The notes under the pieces: generated by a model | What the model saw: only the letters and a program-made list of their open reading frames with translations | Databases searched by the model: none | What the model was told of the DNA's origin: nothing | Position numbers and translations under genes: made by a program | NCBI GenBank assembly: GCA_036377055.1 | Contig: DASUZD010000076.1 | Location: 1 to 17,000, forward strand | Direction: 5' to 3' | DNA length: 17,000 nt | Source of the DNA: DASUZD01 sp036377055 | GTDB taxonomy: Bacteria > Actinomycetota > Thermoleophilia > Gaiellales > Gaiellaceae | Part shown: piece after piece, positions 14,499-17,000 of the stretch | Position numbering within the stretch: position 1 is the first letter of the stretch | Layout of the letters: the number at the start of each line of letters is the position of its first letter

Positions 14499-17000
14499 GT
14501 GCTGCGCCGACGAGAGCGAACGGCGAGACGAGCCGGTGATGGTGGACGCGGAGCCCGCGCGGGCGTCGCAGTCCTCGTCGCGGCAGCGGCGTGCGCGCTC
14601 GCGATCCCGGCGCAGGCGTCCACGACGTTCTCGATCGTCGGACGCGGCTTCGGCCACGGCGTCGGCATGAGCCAGTACGGCGCGCAGGGCTTCGCGCTCC
14701 ACGGCTGGGACTACCGGAGGATCCTCGCGCACTACTACCCGGGCACCAGGCTCGCGCGCGCCCGCGACGCCCACGTCCGCGTCCTGATCCAGGACGGGCA
14801 GGCGAGCGTCGCGCTGTCGGCGCGGTCGCCGATCCGGCTCGTGGACGCGGGCAAGGGCACGCTGCTCCTGCCGGCCGGGCGCTACGAGCTCCGGCCGGAC
14901 CTCGTGTTCGGGCTCGGCGGGACGCGCTACCGGCTGCGCTCGCCGGTGCGGTTCGAGGCGACGGGCGCGACGATCGAGCTCGACGGCAACCCCTATCGCG
15001 GAACGCTCGTCGTCGGCCGCGGCTACGGCGGTCTCTACGTCGTCGACGACGTGCAGGTGGACGACTACGTGCGCGGGGTCGTCTCGTGGGAGATGCCGTC
15101 GCTCTGGCACCAGCAGGCGCTCCGCGTCCAGGCGGTCGCCGCGCGTTCGTACGCGCTCGCGGAGCGGAAGCCGGACCGGCTCTTCGACCTCTTCCAGGAC
15201 ACGCGAAGCCAGATGTACGGCGGAGTCCGAGCGGAGACGGCGGGCACGAACGAGGCGGTCGAGGCGACACGCGGCGAGGCGATCACGTGGCACGGGAAGC
15301 CTGCGATCGCGTTCTACTCGTCGGACTCGGGGGGCTGTACGGCGGCGCTCGCGGACGGCATGCCGGGCGCACAACGGCTCCCGTACCTCCAGTCGGTCTC
15401 GGATCCCTACGACTCGATCTCGCCGACCCACGCCTGGGGGCCGATCGCGGTCTCGGCCGATCGGGTCTCCGCCGCCTTCGGCCTCCCCGGAGTCTCGTCG
15501 CTGCGGGTCGTGCGGAACGGCTCCGGACGCGTCGCGGCGGTCGCCGTCGGCTATGCGGGCGGCGTCAGCGAGGTGTCAGGCTCGGCGTTCGCTCGCGCGT
15601 TCGGGCTGCGCTCGACGTGGTTCGACGTCGGAGTCGCGCCGGGCTCGAGCGCCGTCCGCGCTTGCAGCGCGCACGGCCATCCCGCGGCGCTCCCGCCGCG
15701 CCGACCGCCGATCTTCCACGCGCACCCGCGGGTCTCGCACGTCGTTCGCGTGAGCGCTCCGGCTGCGGCCTCCGCCGCGCAGACGCAGCTCGTGCGGCCT
15801 CCTGTGAAGCTCGTCGTCGGGTTCATCGTCGTGCTCGCCGCGCTCGGGGTTCTCGGCCTTGCGCTTCCGGATCGCCGGCTGCTCGCCGTCTGCATGCTCG
15901 TCGCGGTCGGCGGCGTCTGCGCCGACCGCTGGGTCGACTGGTCGAGGTCGACGAATGGGCGTGTCGCTGCACGGCCGGTCGCCCCGTCGCGGCACGACGA
16001 GTCGCCGTCCGCGTCCGCCTCCCCGAGCTCGACTCCGTCGTCGCCGTCCCCGTCCGCACCGTCGCCGTCGCCGCCCGCGCCCACTCCGCCGGAGGTCGTG
16101 ACGCCGCAGCCGGCCGTTCCGCAAGCTCCGCCGTCGGGGACGCCGCCGCCCACAGTGCCCGAGCCGTCGTCGCCAGGCGCGCAATCGTCTCCGCCGGCGG
16201 TCAAGCCGCGCTCGGAGCCGTCGACGCCGCGACCCGCCGGAAAGCCGGTTCCCAAGCCGCCGAAGCCGCCGCAGACTCCGGGCCGCGGCAAGCCCGGCCC
16301 CGGCCGACCCGTTCCGCCTCCGGTCTCCCCCCCGCCGCCTCCGCCGTCACCTCCGCCGCTGCCGCCCCCGCCGACCGAGGGGCTCGCGATCAGCGACGTC
16401 CACGTCAGCTCCGAGCCGGGCGCCAGGGCGCTGAGGGTCGCCTGGCGGACGAACGTGGCTGCGTCCACGGCTGGCGCGAGCGCGCCGCGAGACCAGGCAA
16501 TCGTGTGGACGCCCTCGGACGCCGACGCTACCGAGCACGAGACCGTCTTCTCGAACCTCGCGCCGGCGACGCCGTACACGCTCTCGCTCCACGCGGTCGA
16601 CCAGTGGGGCCGCCAGCAGACGGCCGAGCTCCAGGTCAAGACGCCTCCGCGCGCCGCCGCGCCGACGGCGCAGGTGAGCGGGCAGTCGTTCCTCGTCGAC
16701 GGACAGCCATTCTTCCCGGTCGCGCTGTGGGCGCTCTGTCCGGGCCAGGTGGACACGAAGCTCGCCCAGGGCGTCAACCTGTTCATGGGGAACGGCTGCG
16801 GCAGCAACCGGGATCTCGTCACGAGGATCGCCGGGCGGGCGCTGAGCGTCGTCGACCCGGAGACCGCGGCCGAGGGCGGCGGCGGCGTGGTCGGGTGGCA
16901 CTACCCGGACGAATGGGACAACGGGCTCCCGTCGGACGTGACCGCGGCCACGCTCCAAGCGACGGCCGCTCCGGCGACGCCGCCGCTCCTCAGCTTCCTC
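14499..17000 (+). CDS. SpoIID/LytB-domain protein fused via a membrane hairpin to FN3-like and glycosidase-like domains (partial)
   Basis: One frame stays open from GTG 14499 to the window end (834 residues seen, C-terminus missing). Layout: basic signal peptide with AQA cleavage near residue 40; a SpoIID/LytB domain (about 43-380) with FGHGVGMSQYGAQG (51-64), VDDYVRGVVSWEMP (187-200, E198 as likely catalytic Glu), AARSYAL (214-220) and FYSSDSGGCTA (272-282); two hydrophobic helices (437-456, 461-478) joined by a short Arg-containing loop; a Pro/Ser linker (about 497-627); an FN3-like module (629-716); then a new domain starting SFLVDGQPFFPVALW (730-744) with GWHYPDEWD (799-807), resembling the start of glycoside-hydrolase-like barrels. 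SpoIID proteins are lytic transglycosylases acting on denuded glycan strands. Both lobes should be outside the cell. GGGGGGAG ends two bases before the GTG, so the start is likely but close-spaced. Confidence 0.85.
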   Translation, partial: MLRRRERTARRAGDGGRGARAGVAVLVAAAACALAIPAQASTTFSIVGRGFGHGVGMSQYGAQGFALHGWDYRRILAHYYPGTRLARARDAHVRVLIQDGQASVALSARSPIRLVDAGKGTLLLPAGRYELRPDLVFGLGGTRYRLRSPVRFEATGATIELDGNPYRGTLVVGRGYGGLYVVDDVQVDDYVRGVVSWEMPSLWHQQALRVQAVAARSYALAERKPDRLFDLFQDTRSQMYGGVRAETAGTNEAVEATRGEAITWHGKPAIAFYSSDSGGCTAALADGMPGAQRLPYLQSVSDPYDSISPTHAWGPIAVSADRVSAAFGLPGVSSLRVVRNGSGRVAAVAVGYAGGVSEVSGSAFARAFGLRSTWFDVGVAPGSSAVRACSAHGHPAALPPRRPPIFHAHPRVSHVVRVSAPAAASAAQTQLVRPPVKLVVGFIVVLAALGVLGLALPDRRLLAVCMLVAVGGVCADRWVDWSRSTNGRVAARPVAPSRHDESPSASASPSSTPSSPSPSAPSPSPPAPTPPEVVTPQPAVPQAPPSGTPPPTVPEPSSPGAQSSPPAVKPRSEPSTPRPAGKPVPKPPKPPQTPGRGKPGPGRPVPPPVSPPPPPPSPPPLPPPPTEGLAISDVHVSSEPGARALRVAWRTNVAASTAGASAPRDQAIVWTPSDADATEHETVFSNLAPATPYTLSLHAVDQWGRQQTAELQVKTPPRAAAPTAQVSGQSFLVDGQPFFPVALWALCPGQVDTKLAQGVNLFMGNGCGSNRDLVTRIAGRALSVVDPETAAEGGGGVVGWHYPDEWDNGLPSDVTAATLQATAAPATPPLLSFL

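Noticed and set aside
14587..14598. Lipobox in the SpoIID-like signal peptide (Cys32)
   Set aside because: The residues before Cys32 are Ala-Ala-Ala, without the Leu/Val/Ile expected at -3; a standard AxA cleavage site at residue 40 fits better.
15551..16822. 423-residue Gly/Thr-rich - strand frame opposite the SpoIID gene
   Set aside because: Reverse complement of the proline-rich linker; the + strand frame has the SpoIID motifs, signal peptide and membrane helices.

Overview
The window is high-GC (hand counts of sample 60-base stretches run from about 57 to 73 percent) and reads as an actinobacterial chromosome. The best guess is Thermoleophilia (Gaiellales/Solirubrobacterales type). The reasons are an OpcA next to Zwf, a phosphoglucose isomerase that looks like the C-terminal half of transaldolase-PGI fusions, a short 300-residue 6-phosphogluconate dehydrogenase, frequent GTG starts, and a giant exported DNRLRE/YD-repeat protein. 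The taxonomic call is inference from gene content only.

Region 1 (1-4692, + strand) is a compact sugar-phosphate operon: pgi, gnd, zwf and opcA. It runs with a 1-base gap, a 1-base overlap and a 16-base overlap, so all four are probably on one transcript whose promoter lies upstream of the window. Together they interconvert fructose-6-P and glucose-6-P and run the oxidative pentose phosphate pathway, with OpcA as the likely activator or assembly partner of Zwf. No 6-phosphogluconolactonase gene is present in the window.

Region 2 (4705-13466, - strand) holds a 2788-residue secreted WapA/RHS-like protein. It has a signal peptide, two DNRLRE modules, an FN3-like module, two Ig-like modules, a CARDB/NBR1-like module, a roughly 1500-residue YD-repeat barrel and a 178-residue cysteine-containing C-terminal tip. 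A 119-residue protein of unknown function follows, starting 35 bases after the RHS stop. Its position is where WapA/Rhs systems keep the cognate immunity gene. This region converges on opcA with only 12 bases between stop codons.

Region 3 (13467-14258) holds a plausible promoter for the RHS gene, a perfect 10-bp hairpin, and a LuxR-type DNA-binding regulator whose receiver domain lacks the usual phosphorylation residues. The regulator is co-directional with the RHS gene.

Region 4 (14259-17000, + strand) is a 240-base divergent intergenic region followed by a large exported protein that runs off the window. It combines a SpoIID/LytB domain, a two-helix membrane hairpin, a long proline-rich linker, an FN3-like module and the start of what looks like a glycoside-hydrolase-like barrel.

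Regions 2 to 4 look like a cell-surface module: a polymorphic-toxin-like filament with a candidate immunity protein, a phosphorylation-independent regulator, and a divergently transcribed wall-associated enzyme. The most original elements are the RHS tip with its downstream partner, and the SpoIID-membrane hairpin-glycosidase fusion.
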